Below, one piece after another: positions 31,198-37,705 of a stretch of 37,705 nt of DNA. The translations under genes and the position numbers were made by a program. Under the pieces are notes generated by a model that ran no database searches, was not told the DNA's origin, and saw nothing but the letters and a program-made list of their open reading frames with translations. Every line of letters starts with the position of its first letter. Position 1 is the first letter of the stretch. This DNA comes from Phascolarctobacterium_A succinatutens_B (GTDB taxonomy: Bacteria > Bacillota > Negativicutes > Acidaminococcales > Acidaminococcaceae), in the NCBI RefSeq assembly GCF_958453765.1, contig NZ_CAUDZA010000024.1:1-37705 (forward strand), given 5' to 3'.

Positions 31198-33078
31198 ATG
31201 ATTCGTGAGAGAAGAAATAAGGATAAGCTGGCTTCTTATTACAGAAAGTTTATGGAAGAGGGTATTGTTGACCCCAACGTGCATCCGTGGGTTGCCGACA
31301 GCTGGCAGCGTTGCCGTGCTATGCATCTGCCGCACGAAACTATGCCCAAAATCAATAAGCTGAGCCACGAAGAGATTATCGCACACCAAAAGACACATGA
31401 GTTCATCGTTAAATACGTTGACGGTCTTTATGAGCAAAGCAAGCAGCATTTCAATATCCATAATCTGAGTATGCTGTTGATTGATGAAAACGGCTATGTA
31501 ATCAAAAACTACGCTATGCCGTTTTTCCAACGCATTATCGAGGATATTCAGGGCATGCGTGTTCTGGAGGAGGATGTTGGTACCTCTAGCATCAGCATTG
31601 CGCGCGAGCATAACGTGCCCTTTTTGATGTTCGGTCCGGAAATGTGGATTAAGGACAGCCATTCCGGCGATGCCTGCAGTGCGCCTATCTGCGTAAACGG
31701 CAAAATCCGCTATATTATTTCCTTCTTTTCCTTGGATCAGAACGATTTGCCCTATGATTTGCTTTTGAGCCTGCTGATGACGATGAAATATTCCATCGAA
31801 CAGCACCTGAACATGCTGGAGGCCTGGAGCATCAACCGCATTATGATGGAACAGCTGCCGGTAACTGTTTACTGGCTGGGCAAGGACGGCAGCGTGAAAT
31901 ACTGTAACGAAAACGGCCGCAAGCGTCTGGAAGGACACGAGCGTCTGGAGGACGTGTTCCTGAACTACGAGCATATTCCTATCAAAAAAGCGTTGCATGG
32001 CGTAGCAACACAGCGTCGTGAAATCACTTGGATTACCCAAGACAGAACCTTTGAGGATATTACCACCGTTATGCCTATTAAGGTTGGCAGCGAGGTAGAA
32101 AGTGCTTTGGTGCTTTCCATGTCCATTGAGGATTTGAAAACAACCATCGCCCATGCAACAGGCTACAGCAGCCGTTACAGCCTGTACAGCATGGTTGGTG
32201 AAACCAGCGAATTTTTGGCGCTGCAGCATAAGGCAAGCCGCGTTGCCCGCACCGACCACAACATCCTGCTGCAGGGCGAGCCCGGTACCGGCAAGCAGCG
32301 TTTGGCACACGGCATTCATCAGGCCAGCCCCCGCGCTGCCGCTCCGCTGATTGCGGTAAAATGTCACAACGCATCTATGGCAGAGCTGGAGGCTGAATTC
32401 TTCGGTACGGATGAGGACGGACAGCAGTCCGCAGGCAAGCTGGAGCTTGCTATCGGCGGTACGCTGTTCCTCGACGAGGTAGAAAAGTTGCCGCTGGAAA
32501 TGGGCGACAAGCTGGCTGATGCGCTGACGCATGGCCTGCCTGCAACGGAAAAGGGCGGCAAGCCGCGTATGTTCGATGTGCGCGTAATCGCTGCCTGCGA
32601 TTCTAACCTTAAGCGCCTGGCAGATAAGGGCCTGTTCTCCCGCAATCTGTATGAGCTGGTGCTGGATACCACCATGCGCGTGCCGCCTCTGCGCGAGCGC
32701 GTGAAGGATATCGAGGTTATCGCTTCGCATATTCTGGTGGAAATGTCCGCACAGCACAACCTGCCGCAAAAACGCCTTTCTCCCGAAGCTGTTTCCCTGC
32801 TGCTGTCCTGCAGCTGGCCGGGTAACATCAAGCAGCTGCAGGGTGTTATCGAGCAGGCCTTCTTCCACACTCCCGGCAGCATCATCGAAGCAGAAAACAT
32901 TAAGCTGCCCGGTGACAAAACCTTGGAGCGCTCCTGGAAGTATGACAAGGAAGCCTTTATTGCAGCCTGGAAATCTGCCGGCGGCAATATCAGTAAGCTG
33001 GCAACAATGCTAGATGTCAGCCGTGTAACCCTGTACCGTTATTTGAAGAAGTACGGCCTGGGACCGAAAGCAAAATAA
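31198..33078 (+). CDS. AcoR/DhaR-like AAA+ regulator lacking the GAFTGA motif
   Basis: A 626-residue modular regulator: an N-terminal GAF-like sensory region (about 50-210, as in AcoR and DhaR), a PAS-like domain (about 215-320, VTVYWLGKDGSVKYCNENG), an AAA+ domain (about 335-560) and a Fis-type helix-turn-helix (about 590-622, ISKLATMLDVSRVTLYRYLK). Walker A is GEPGTGKQ and Walker B GGTLFLDEVE. The GAFTGA loop that contacts sigma-54 is missing (FFGTDEDGQQSAGKLELA), and the arginine fingers of the usual FRxDLYYRL are changed to FSRNLYELV. It therefore probably regulates sigma-70 promoters, as E. coli DhaR does, and may not hydrolyse ATP normally. A strong GGGGGAGGG site precedes the ATG. Confidence 0.88.
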   Translation: MIRERRNKDKLASYYRKFMEEGIVDPNVHPWVADSWQRCRAMHLPHETMPKINKLSHEEIIAHQKTHEFIVKYVDGLYEQSKQHFNIHNLSMLLIDENGYVIKNYAMPFFQRIIEDIQGMRVLEEDVGTSSISIAREHNVPFLMFGPEMWIKDSHSGDACSAPICVNGKIRYIISFFSLDQNDLPYDLLLSLLMTMKYSIEQHLNMLEAWSINRIMMEQLPVTVYWLGKDGSVKYCNENGRKRLEGHERLEDVFLNYEHIPIKKALHGVATQRREITWITQDRTFEDITTVMPIKVGSEVESALVLSMSIEDLKTTIAHATGYSSRYSLYSMVGETSEFLALQHKASRVARTDHNILLQGEPGTGKQRLAHGIHQASPRAAAPLIAVKCHNASMAELEAEFFGTDEDGQQSAGKLELAIGGTLFLDEVEKLPLEMGDKLADALTHGLPATEKGGKPRMFDVRVIAACDSNLKRLADKGLFSRNLYELVLDTTMRVPPLRERVKDIEVIASHILVEMSAQHNLPQKRLSPEAVSLLLSCSWPGNIKQLQGVIEQAFFHTPGSIIEAENIKLPGDKTLERSWKYDKEAFIAAWKSAGGNISKLATMLDVSRVTLYRYLKKYGLGPKAK

Positions 33079-33093
33079 GGTTTTAACATGAAT

Positions 33094-33260
33094 GCCCCTC
33101 GAAGCAGGCTTGCCTGCTTCGAGGGCTTTTGCGTTTTGGGCGGCGAATTTGGCGCTGCGAGGCAAGTTTAGAAGAGAAAAGTGCAACGTGTTGCAAAAAT
33201 CTCTTGCAGAAACAGTGTTGAGGGTGAATATTGGGAAGAAAAATGCTAATTTAGAAGAGA
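33094..33260 (+). repeat. Left direct repeat flanking the DUF4143 ATPase gene
   Basis: This ~165-base block recurs at 34798-34963 in the same orientation. It consists of a terminator hairpin, a GGGCGGCGAATTTGGCGCTG spacer and the first 34-base dyad with its following spacer. From 33127 the two copies agree at 60 of 61 bases up to the dyad centre. Confidence 0.9.
33096..33130 (+). terminator. Terminator after the AAA+ regulator, inside the left repeat
   Basis: A 13-bp perfect stem, CCCTCGAAGCAGG with CCTGCTTCGAGGG around CTTG, then CTTTT. Confidence 0.88.
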
Positions 33261-33454
33261 AAAGTGCAACATGTTGCAAAAATCTCTTGCAGAAATGGCG
33301 TTGAGGGTGAATATTAGGAAGGAAAAGGCGAATTTAGAAGAGAAAAGTGCAACATGTTGCAAAAATCTCTTTTAAAAATGGCGCTGAGATTGAATGCAGG
33401 GAGAAAAAAGGCTATAATAGAAGAGAAAAGTGCAACATGTTGCAAAAATCTCTT
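33172..33454 (+). repeat. 83-bp tandem repeat with 34-bp dyad cores
   Basis: Four cores at 33172-33205, 33255-33288, 33338-33371 and 33421-33454, exactly 83 bases apart. Each core is AAGAGA, four bases, TGCAACATGTTGCA (A to G at the seventh base in the first), four A, TCTCTT: a nested inverted repeat. The 49-base spacers are related to one another and drift apart towards the gene. Together with the left direct repeat and the promoter, this fills the gene-free stretch 33079-33471. Confidence 0.93.
33390..33418 (+). promoter_or_regulatory. Promoter of the DUF4143 ATPase gene in the last repeat spacer
   Basis: TTGAAT (33390-33395), 17-base spacer, TATAAT (33413-33418). The earlier spacers have GAATTT where this one has TATAAT, so only the last unit looks like a promoter. 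The dyad core begins two bases downstream and covers the expected start site. Confidence 0.7.
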
Positions 33455-33471
33455 CTAAAGAAGGTGAGCTA

Positions 33472-34767
33472 ATGGAAATACGCAGAGATTTTTATTTGGA
33501 CAAGCTGATAAAACGCAAGCATAACGGGTTGATTAAAATTATTACAGGTATTCGCAGATGCGGTAAATCCTATCTGCTGAACACCATATTTTATCAGCAT
33601 CTGCTTTCATGCGGTATAGATGATGCGCATATTATCCGTTTTGCTTTCGACTCCGCCGATGATTTGCAAAAAATAGGTGAAAGCCTTATCAAAATGGAAA
33701 AGGAAAAACGCGGCGTAAATCCGGAAAGGTTTATGGACTATGTTAATAGCCGTATTGTTGATGATGGTATGTATTATTTGCTGCTGGATGAGGTACAGCA
33801 AATGGACTGTTTTGAAGCTGTGCTTAACGGGTATTTGCGCAAGGCGAATATGGATGTATATGTTACCGGCAGTAATGCTAAATTTCTTTCCAAGGATATT
33901 ATTACGGAATTTGCCGGACGTGGCGATGAGATGCATATGTATCCGCTCAGCTTTGCTGAATTTATGAGTGTATATCACGGCGATAAGTATATGGGATTGG
34001 CGGAATATATGCTTTACGGAGGAATTCCGGTGGTTGCACTGCGGGAGGGAGCCGCTGAAAAAGCTGCTGCTTTGCAGAATTTGTTGAGTGAAATTTATCT
34101 GAGTGATATTTATAAACGCAATCGTATCCGTAATAAGGGAGAAATGGAGGATTTGCTCAATATACTGGCTTCGGCCATTGGTTCTTTAACTAATTATGAA
34201 AAGCTGAAAAATACCTTTAAAAGTGTTAAAAAATCCAAAATTACTTCTACTACTATCAAAAAGTATCTGGATTGCCTGGAAGATTCCTTTTTAATTGAAG
34301 CAGCTTCGCGCTATGATGTAAAGGGCAAGGCCTATATTGATACTCCGAAGAAATATTATTTTTCTGATCTGGGGTTGCGTAATGCGCGCATTAACTTCCG
34401 GCAGTTTGAACAAACTCATTCTATGGAAAATGTAATCTACAATGAGCTTTGCATGCGTGGGTACAGCGTTGATGTGGGTGTAGTGCCTATTGCCGTGAGA
34501 GATGACAGCGGTAATGTAGTAAGAAAACAGCTGGAGGTTGATTTTGTCTGCAATATGGGCTCAGTAAGGTACTATATACAGTCTGCATATTCCTTGCCGG
34601 ATGAAATGAAACGTGCGCAGGAGGTACGCCCCTTGAAAAATATTGATGATACCTTCAAAAAAATTATCATTACAAAGGATATTGTCCCGGCCTATTATGA
34701 TGAATACGGAATTCTTACCGTGAACATATATGATTTTTTACTGGATTGTGATAGCTTAGAAAAATAA
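33472..34767 (+). CDS. DUF4143-type AAA ATPase with PD-(D/E)XK-like C-terminus
   Basis: A 431-residue protein of the COG1373 family, whose function is not established. The AAA domain has Walker A GIRRCGKS (26-33), Walker B YYLLLDEVQQM, sensor-like YVTGSNAKFLS and FAGRGDEMHMYPLSFAEFM. A winged-helix-like middle (about 225-290) is followed by a C-terminal DUF4143 region with nuclease-fold residues: Glu in MENVIYNELCMRGY, EVDFVCN, and YYIQSAYSL. ATG 33472 with AAGGTGA upstream is the start; a GTG 14 codons earlier lies inside the repeat dyad. The gene is more A+T-rich than its neighbours and sits between direct repeats, which suggests transfer as a cassette. Confidence 0.88.
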   Translation: MEIRRDFYLDKLIKRKHNGLIKIITGIRRCGKSYLLNTIFYQHLLSCGIDDAHIIRFAFDSADDLQKIGESLIKMEKEKRGVNPERFMDYVNSRIVDDGMYYLLLDEVQQMDCFEAVLNGYLRKANMDVYVTGSNAKFLSKDIITEFAGRGDEMHMYPLSFAEFMSVYHGDKYMGLAEYMLYGGIPVVALREGAAEKAAALQNLLSEIYLSDIYKRNRIRNKGEMEDLLNILASAIGSLTNYEKLKNTFKSVKKSKITSTTIKKYLDCLEDSFLIEAASRYDVKGKAYIDTPKKYYFSDLGLRNARINFRQFEQTHSMENVIYNELCMRGYSVDVGVVPIAVRDDSGNVVRKQLEVDFVCNMGSVRYYIQSAYSLPDEMKRAQEVRPLKNIDDTFKKIIITKDIVPAYYDEYGILTVNIYDFLLDCDSLEK

Positions 34768-34797
34768 AGCAGTTCGTTTTGGCATTTCAGTTTGATT

Positions 34798-34834
34798 GCC
34801 CTTGAAGCAGGCTTGTCCTGCTTCGGGGGCTTTT
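34798..34834 (+). terminator. Terminator of the ATPase gene, inside the right repeat
   Basis: GCCCTTGAAGCAGG pairs with CCTGCTTCGGGGGC (14 positions with G-T pairs), followed by TTTT. It is the sequence relative of the hairpin at 33096. Confidence 0.88.
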
Positions 34835-34963
34835 GCGTTTAGGGCGGCGAATTTGGCGCTGCGAGGCAAGTTTAGAAGAGAAAAGTGCAACATGTTGCAA
34901 AAATCTCTTGTAAAAACGGTGCTGATGGTGAATATTAGGAAGGAAAAGTGAATATAGAAGAGA
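34798..34963 (+). repeat. Right direct repeat flanking the ATPase gene
   Basis: Counterpart of 33094-33260, with the fifth dyad core at 34876-34909 and a sixth degenerate one beginning at 34958 (TGTTCAATATATTACACA replaces the palindrome). From here to 35137 the gene-free sequence is A+T-rich and I see nothing further in it. Confidence 0.9.
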
Positions 34964-35137
34964 TTTGTTCAATATATTACACAATCTCCTGTGTAATAAA
35001 GCTAGTATCGGTTGATAGTTTGCTAAAGCTAATTTTAAAATAAAAATAAAATTTTTCGAAAATCTTTTGCAAAAAAGGCCTGCCAAAACACGTCAACCTT
35101 AGTCTACATACGGTTTACAGTGCTTTTAAAAAATAAT

Positions 35138-35221
35138 ATAGTTAAACTATTAGTGCTTGTTCGCATATTGCTTAATGCAAATGGAAATGCTATAATTAAG
35201 ATGTATTACAATTGTTATACA
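35138..35221 (+). promoter_or_regulatory. Promoter and two operator-like palindromes of the adhesin gene
   Basis: TTGCTT (35168-35173), 17-base spacer, TATAAT (35191-35196). Upstream is the perfect palindrome ATAGTTAAACTAT (35138-35150). TGTATTACAATTGTTATACA (35202-35221), symmetric at 18 of 20 positions, covers the expected start site. The -35 is part of the dyad TTGCTTAATGCAA shared with the dcuC promoter. Confidence 0.65.
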
Positions 35222-35417
35222 AGTAAAAACAGCCTCAAGTGTACTTTAAACTGTTTTGCGAAGGTTTATTGCCTGGTGCTGCTTCAGAAAAGCGGATGTT
35301 GGCAAACGGCAACATCAGTGCATGGATAATTATGCAATAGTTGTTTAACTTGTTTCCATACGTGGCAGGTGTCACGTACAGTATATAAATAATAATATTT
35401 ATGTGGGAGGAATTTTT
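35203..35417 (+). other. Long untranslated leader of the adhesin gene
   Basis: About 215 bases separate the predicted start site from the ATG. The leader contains a GATGTTG/CAACATC hairpin (35295-35316) and an ACGTG-N8-CACGT inverted repeat (35360-35377). A TATATA at 35382 could be a second -10 but lacks a -35. No known riboswitch core was recognised. The ribosome site is GGGAGG before ATG 35418. Confidence 0.5.
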
Positions 35418-35621
35418 ATGAACAAAATTTTTAAAGTAGTTTGGAGCGAAGCGCGCAACGCATACGTTGTTGTCTCCGAAATCGCGAAGAATCATGGCAG
35501 CAAAAGTTGCTCTACCAAAAAGCTGTTGACAATGCTGATTGCAACAGGTGTTATGACCTGTGCAAGCATGGCTCCGGCGATGGCTGCTCCGGCATCGGAT
35601 GTAAATGCAAACTCCGTTTAA
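35418..35621 (+). CDS. Extended signal peptide and N-terminus of the adhesin, cut short by TAA
   Basis: A 67-codon frame with a typical extended signal peptide region (ESPR): MNKIFKVVWSEARNAYVVVS then EIAKNHG, a Lys-containing hinge, a hydrophobic core (LLTMLIATGVMTC) and a likely cleavage after APAMAA. Only about twelve mature residues (PASDVNANSV) remain before the stop at 35619-35621. The ESPR is specific to large type V secreted proteins, so on its own this peptide makes no sense as a product. Confidence 0.75.
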   Translation: MNKIFKVVWSEARNAYVVVSEIAKNHGSKSCSTKKLLTMLIATGVMTCASMAPAMAAPASDVNANSV

Positions 35622-36068
35622 ACCAACGCCCTGAACTCTAAATACAATATGTCTGTAGGTACTATGGCTGAAAACGGTATCATGCCGTTCTTCGTAAACA
35701 GCACTGGCGCATTCTACGGTGCACACAACAAGTTCTCCGTAGATAAAGACGGCAATGTAAATGCAAACTCCATTCAAACCAATGCACTGAATTCCAAATA
35801 CAACCTGTCCGTAGGTACTGCAGCAGACAACGGAATTATGCCGTTCTTCGTAAACAGCACCGGCGCATTCTACGGTGCACACAACAAGTTCTCCGTAGAT
35901 AAAGACGGCAATGTAAATGCAAACTCCATTCAAACCAATGCACTGAATTCCAAATACAACCTGTCCGTAGGTACTGCGGCAGAAAACGGAATCATGCCGT
36001 TCTTCGTAAACAGCACTGGCGCATTCTATGCAGCAGGCAACAAATTCTCTGTAGATAAAGACGGTAAA
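35601..36068 (+). repeat. Three 156-bp tandem repeats (52 residues each) in the adhesin
   Basis: Units begin at 35601, 35757 and 35913 with GTAAATGCAAACTCC. Units 2 and 3 are almost identical in DNA until the end of unit 3. Unit 1 has drifted at silent sites and carries the stop codon. Confidence 0.93.
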
Positions 36069-36483
36069 GTAATTGCTCCTGAAGCAGAAATCAACAAGCT
36101 GACTGCTAAAGAAGGTGTAGTTGGCAATGTTGTTCTGAACAATGGCGTATTCTACAAGAACAGCGCACTGCGTGACGGCGAACTGTTCATTGGCGATAAT
36201 GACGGCAACTATAGCCAAATCACTCCGAAATCCGCTAAACTTGGTCAGGTAACTATCGATGAAAAAGGCAACATTGCCGGTGTAAACTCCATCCAGACCA
36301 ATGCACTGAACGCAAAATACAACCTGTCCGTAGGTACTGCAAATGAAAACGGCACTGTACCGTTCTTCGTAAACAGCAACGGTGCATTCTATGCTGCAAA
36401 CGGCAAATTGGTTGTAGATAAAGACGGCAAATTAGTTGCTCCTGAGGCTGAACTTGGCAAAGTAACTGCTGACGAAGGCGTAA

Positions 36484-37705
36484 TCGGCAACGTAGTTCTG
36501 AAAGACGGTGTATTCTATAAACATACCGCATTGCGTGACGGTGAGCTGTTTGTAGGCGATGCAGATGGCAATTACAGCCAAATCACCACTAAAGGTGCTA
36601 AACTGGGCAAAGTAACTGTTGCTGCAGACGGCAAGATTTCCGGTGTAGCAGCAGGCGCAGTAACCGCTGATTCCACCGATGCTGTAAACGGCAGCCAGCT
36701 GCATGCAGTAGCAACCGAAGCAGGCAAACACAGCAAGGTTGTAAATGGCTCCAACGTCAATGTTGAAGAAACTGATGTTGACGGTCAAAAGTTCTACAAG
36801 GTTAACCTGAACAAGGATATCATGCTTGGCGATTTGAACGGCAAATATGTAAACATCAGTGGTACTAATGGTACTATCGAAACCACCGGCTACATTGCAA
36901 CCCAGGATCGCGTATATGCTGATAAGGGTGCAAAACTGGCTGATATCGACGTAACCGGCAACAAGATCTCTAACGGCGCTTCCTCCATCGTTCTGGATGG
37001 CAGCAATGTTAAGGTTAACGATAAGGTTACCATTGATCAGAACGGCAACATTGCCGGTGTAAACTCCCTCCAGACCAATGCACTGAACGCAAAATACAAC
37101 CTGTCCGTAGGTACTGCAAATGAAAACGGTATTATGCCGTTCTTCGTAAATAGCAACGGTGCATTCTATGGTGCAAACAACAACTTCTCCGTAGATAAAG
37201 ACGGCAAAGTAACCGCAACTGCAGGCGAAATCGGCAACGTAGTACTGCAAAACGGCGTATATACCGGTCATTCTGCACTGCGTGACGGTGAGCTGTTTGT
37301 AGGCGATGCAAGCGGCAACTACAGCCAAATCACTACTAAAGGTGCTAAGCTGGGCAAAGTAACTGTTGCTGAAGACGGCAAGATTTCCGGCGTAGCAGCA
37401 GGCGCAGTAACCGCTGATTCTACTGACGCAGTAAACGGCAGCCAGCTGCATGCAGTAGCAACCGAAGCAGGCAAACACAGCAAGGTTGTAAATGGCTCCA
37501 ACATCAATGTTGAAGAAACTGATGTTGACGGTCAAAAGATTTACAAGGTTAACCTGAACAAGGATATCATGCTTGGCGACCTGACCGGCAAAAATGTAAA
37601 CATCAGCGGTACCAACGGTACTATCGAAACCACCGGCTACATTGCGACCAAAGATCGCGTATATGCTGATAAGGGTGCAAAACTGGCAGATATCGACGTA
37701 ACCGG
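36484..37705 (+). repeat. 747-bp higher-order repeat in the adhesin
   Basis: 36484-36958 matches 37231-37705 at an exact offset of 747 bases (249 residues), covering the ALRDGELF, AVNGSQL and ETTGYIAT modules. A related, more diverged start of the same module lies at about 36121. The second copy is cut by the window edge. Confidence 0.88.

Larger units (their letters stand above)
35418..37705 (+). pseudogene. Trimeric autotransporter adhesin (YadA/Hia type) with in-frame stop, incomplete at the window edge
   Basis: The frame starting at 35418 is interrupted once, by TAA at 35619, then stays open for 694 codons to the end of the window. The downstream part is unmistakably an adhesin passenger: repeated head modules (NSIQTNALN.KYNLSVGTA ... 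PFFVNS.GAFY, five copies), GNVV ... ALRDGELFVGD modules, and two neck/stalk motifs DSTDAVNGSQLHAV, the YadA/Hia signature. The C-terminal beta-barrel anchor lies beyond 37705. Where the first head module has TAA, the other four have CAA or CAG, so a C-to-T change is the simplest explanation. No ribosome site and signal peptide occur after the stop. A sequencing error or stop readthrough remains possible. Confidence 0.75.

Noticed and set aside
30916..32868. A 650-codon open frame on the minus strand opposite the AAA+ regulator
   Set aside because: The plus strand has clear AAA+, PAS and Fis domains; the antisense product is not recognisable and has no ribosome site context.
33172..33454. A CRISPR array, from four 34-base dyad repeats at a regular 83-base period
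   Set aside because: The 49-base spacers are related to one another instead of unique, one spacer carries a promoter, a further core lies beyond the gene, and no cas gene is present.
33430..33471. A GTG start for the ATPase gene inside the repeat dyad, adding 14 residues
   Set aside because: It lacks a ribosome site, the added residues are translated repeat sequence, and ATG 33472 has AAGGTGA in place.
35120..35329. A 69-codon open frame in the adhesin leader region
   Set aside because: It crosses the promoter and the start-site palindrome, has no ribosome site and resembles no protein.
35235..37535. Cys/Tyr/Val-rich minus-strand frames opposite the adhesin
   Set aside because: They are antisense shadows of the repeats, and the plus-strand frame shows YadA/Hia motifs.

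Overview
The window looks like chromosomal DNA of a diderm Firmicute (class Negativicutes, perhaps Acidaminococcaceae such as Phascolarctobacterium; this placement is inference). The grounds are Firmicute-style genes (strong AGGAGG ribosome sites, MntR/DtxR, TrmB and YigZ proteins, TTGACA/TATAAT promoters) beside features that need an outer membrane: a trimeric autotransporter with an extended signal peptide, a periplasmic CbiK-type chelatase and a DcuC-type dicarboxylate carrier.

Layout. 1-55: probable right end of an IS3-family element. 102-5822 (minus strand): M19 dipeptidase, DcuC carrier, cytoplasmic CbiK, exported CbiK paralogue, an exported protein of unknown function and a DtxR/MntR-like metal regulator. 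5994-7079: FkbM-type methyltransferase. 7308-11212: three-gene ABC importer (lipoprotein, fused double permease, ATPase). 11419-14870: TrmB-like regulator overlapping a LysA-type decarboxylase, then the Fe-S L-cysteine desulfidase cyuA. 14935-17614 (minus): ClC antiporter with a TrkA-C domain and a BASS-family transporter. 17827-22907: yigZ, dnaB, and purB-purA, the two enzymes that make AMP from IMP. 23009-23084: tRNA-Lys. 23255-26699: D-2-hydroxyacid dehydrogenase with a MalT/LuxR-like STAND regulator. 26797-28912: two exported proteins with Ig-like folds. 29307-33078: radical SAM protein, NlpC/P60 hydrolase, and an AcoR/DhaR-like AAA+ regulator that has lost the sigma-54 contact motif.

The right end is the most unusual part. 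A DUF4143-type AAA ATPase gene (33472-34767) lies between two ~165-bp direct repeats, each beginning with a terminator hairpin. Four units of an exact 83-bp tandem repeat lead into the gene. Every unit carries a 34-bp dyad centred on TGCAACATGTTGCA, and only the last unit has a promoter-like sequence, so the dyad falls at the transcript start. This looks like a self-contained repeat-bounded cassette that homologous recombination could delete (1704 bp).

Next to it is a large trimeric autotransporter adhesin that runs off the window. It has a normal extended signal peptide and leader, but an in-frame TAA interrupts the first 52-residue repeat where the other copies have CAA or CAG. The frame then stays open for about 690 codons. 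Its upstream region has a good promoter with a 13-bp palindrome before it and a near-perfect 20-bp palindrome at the expected start site. Whether the adhesin is dead, switchable or misread cannot be decided from the sequence alone.
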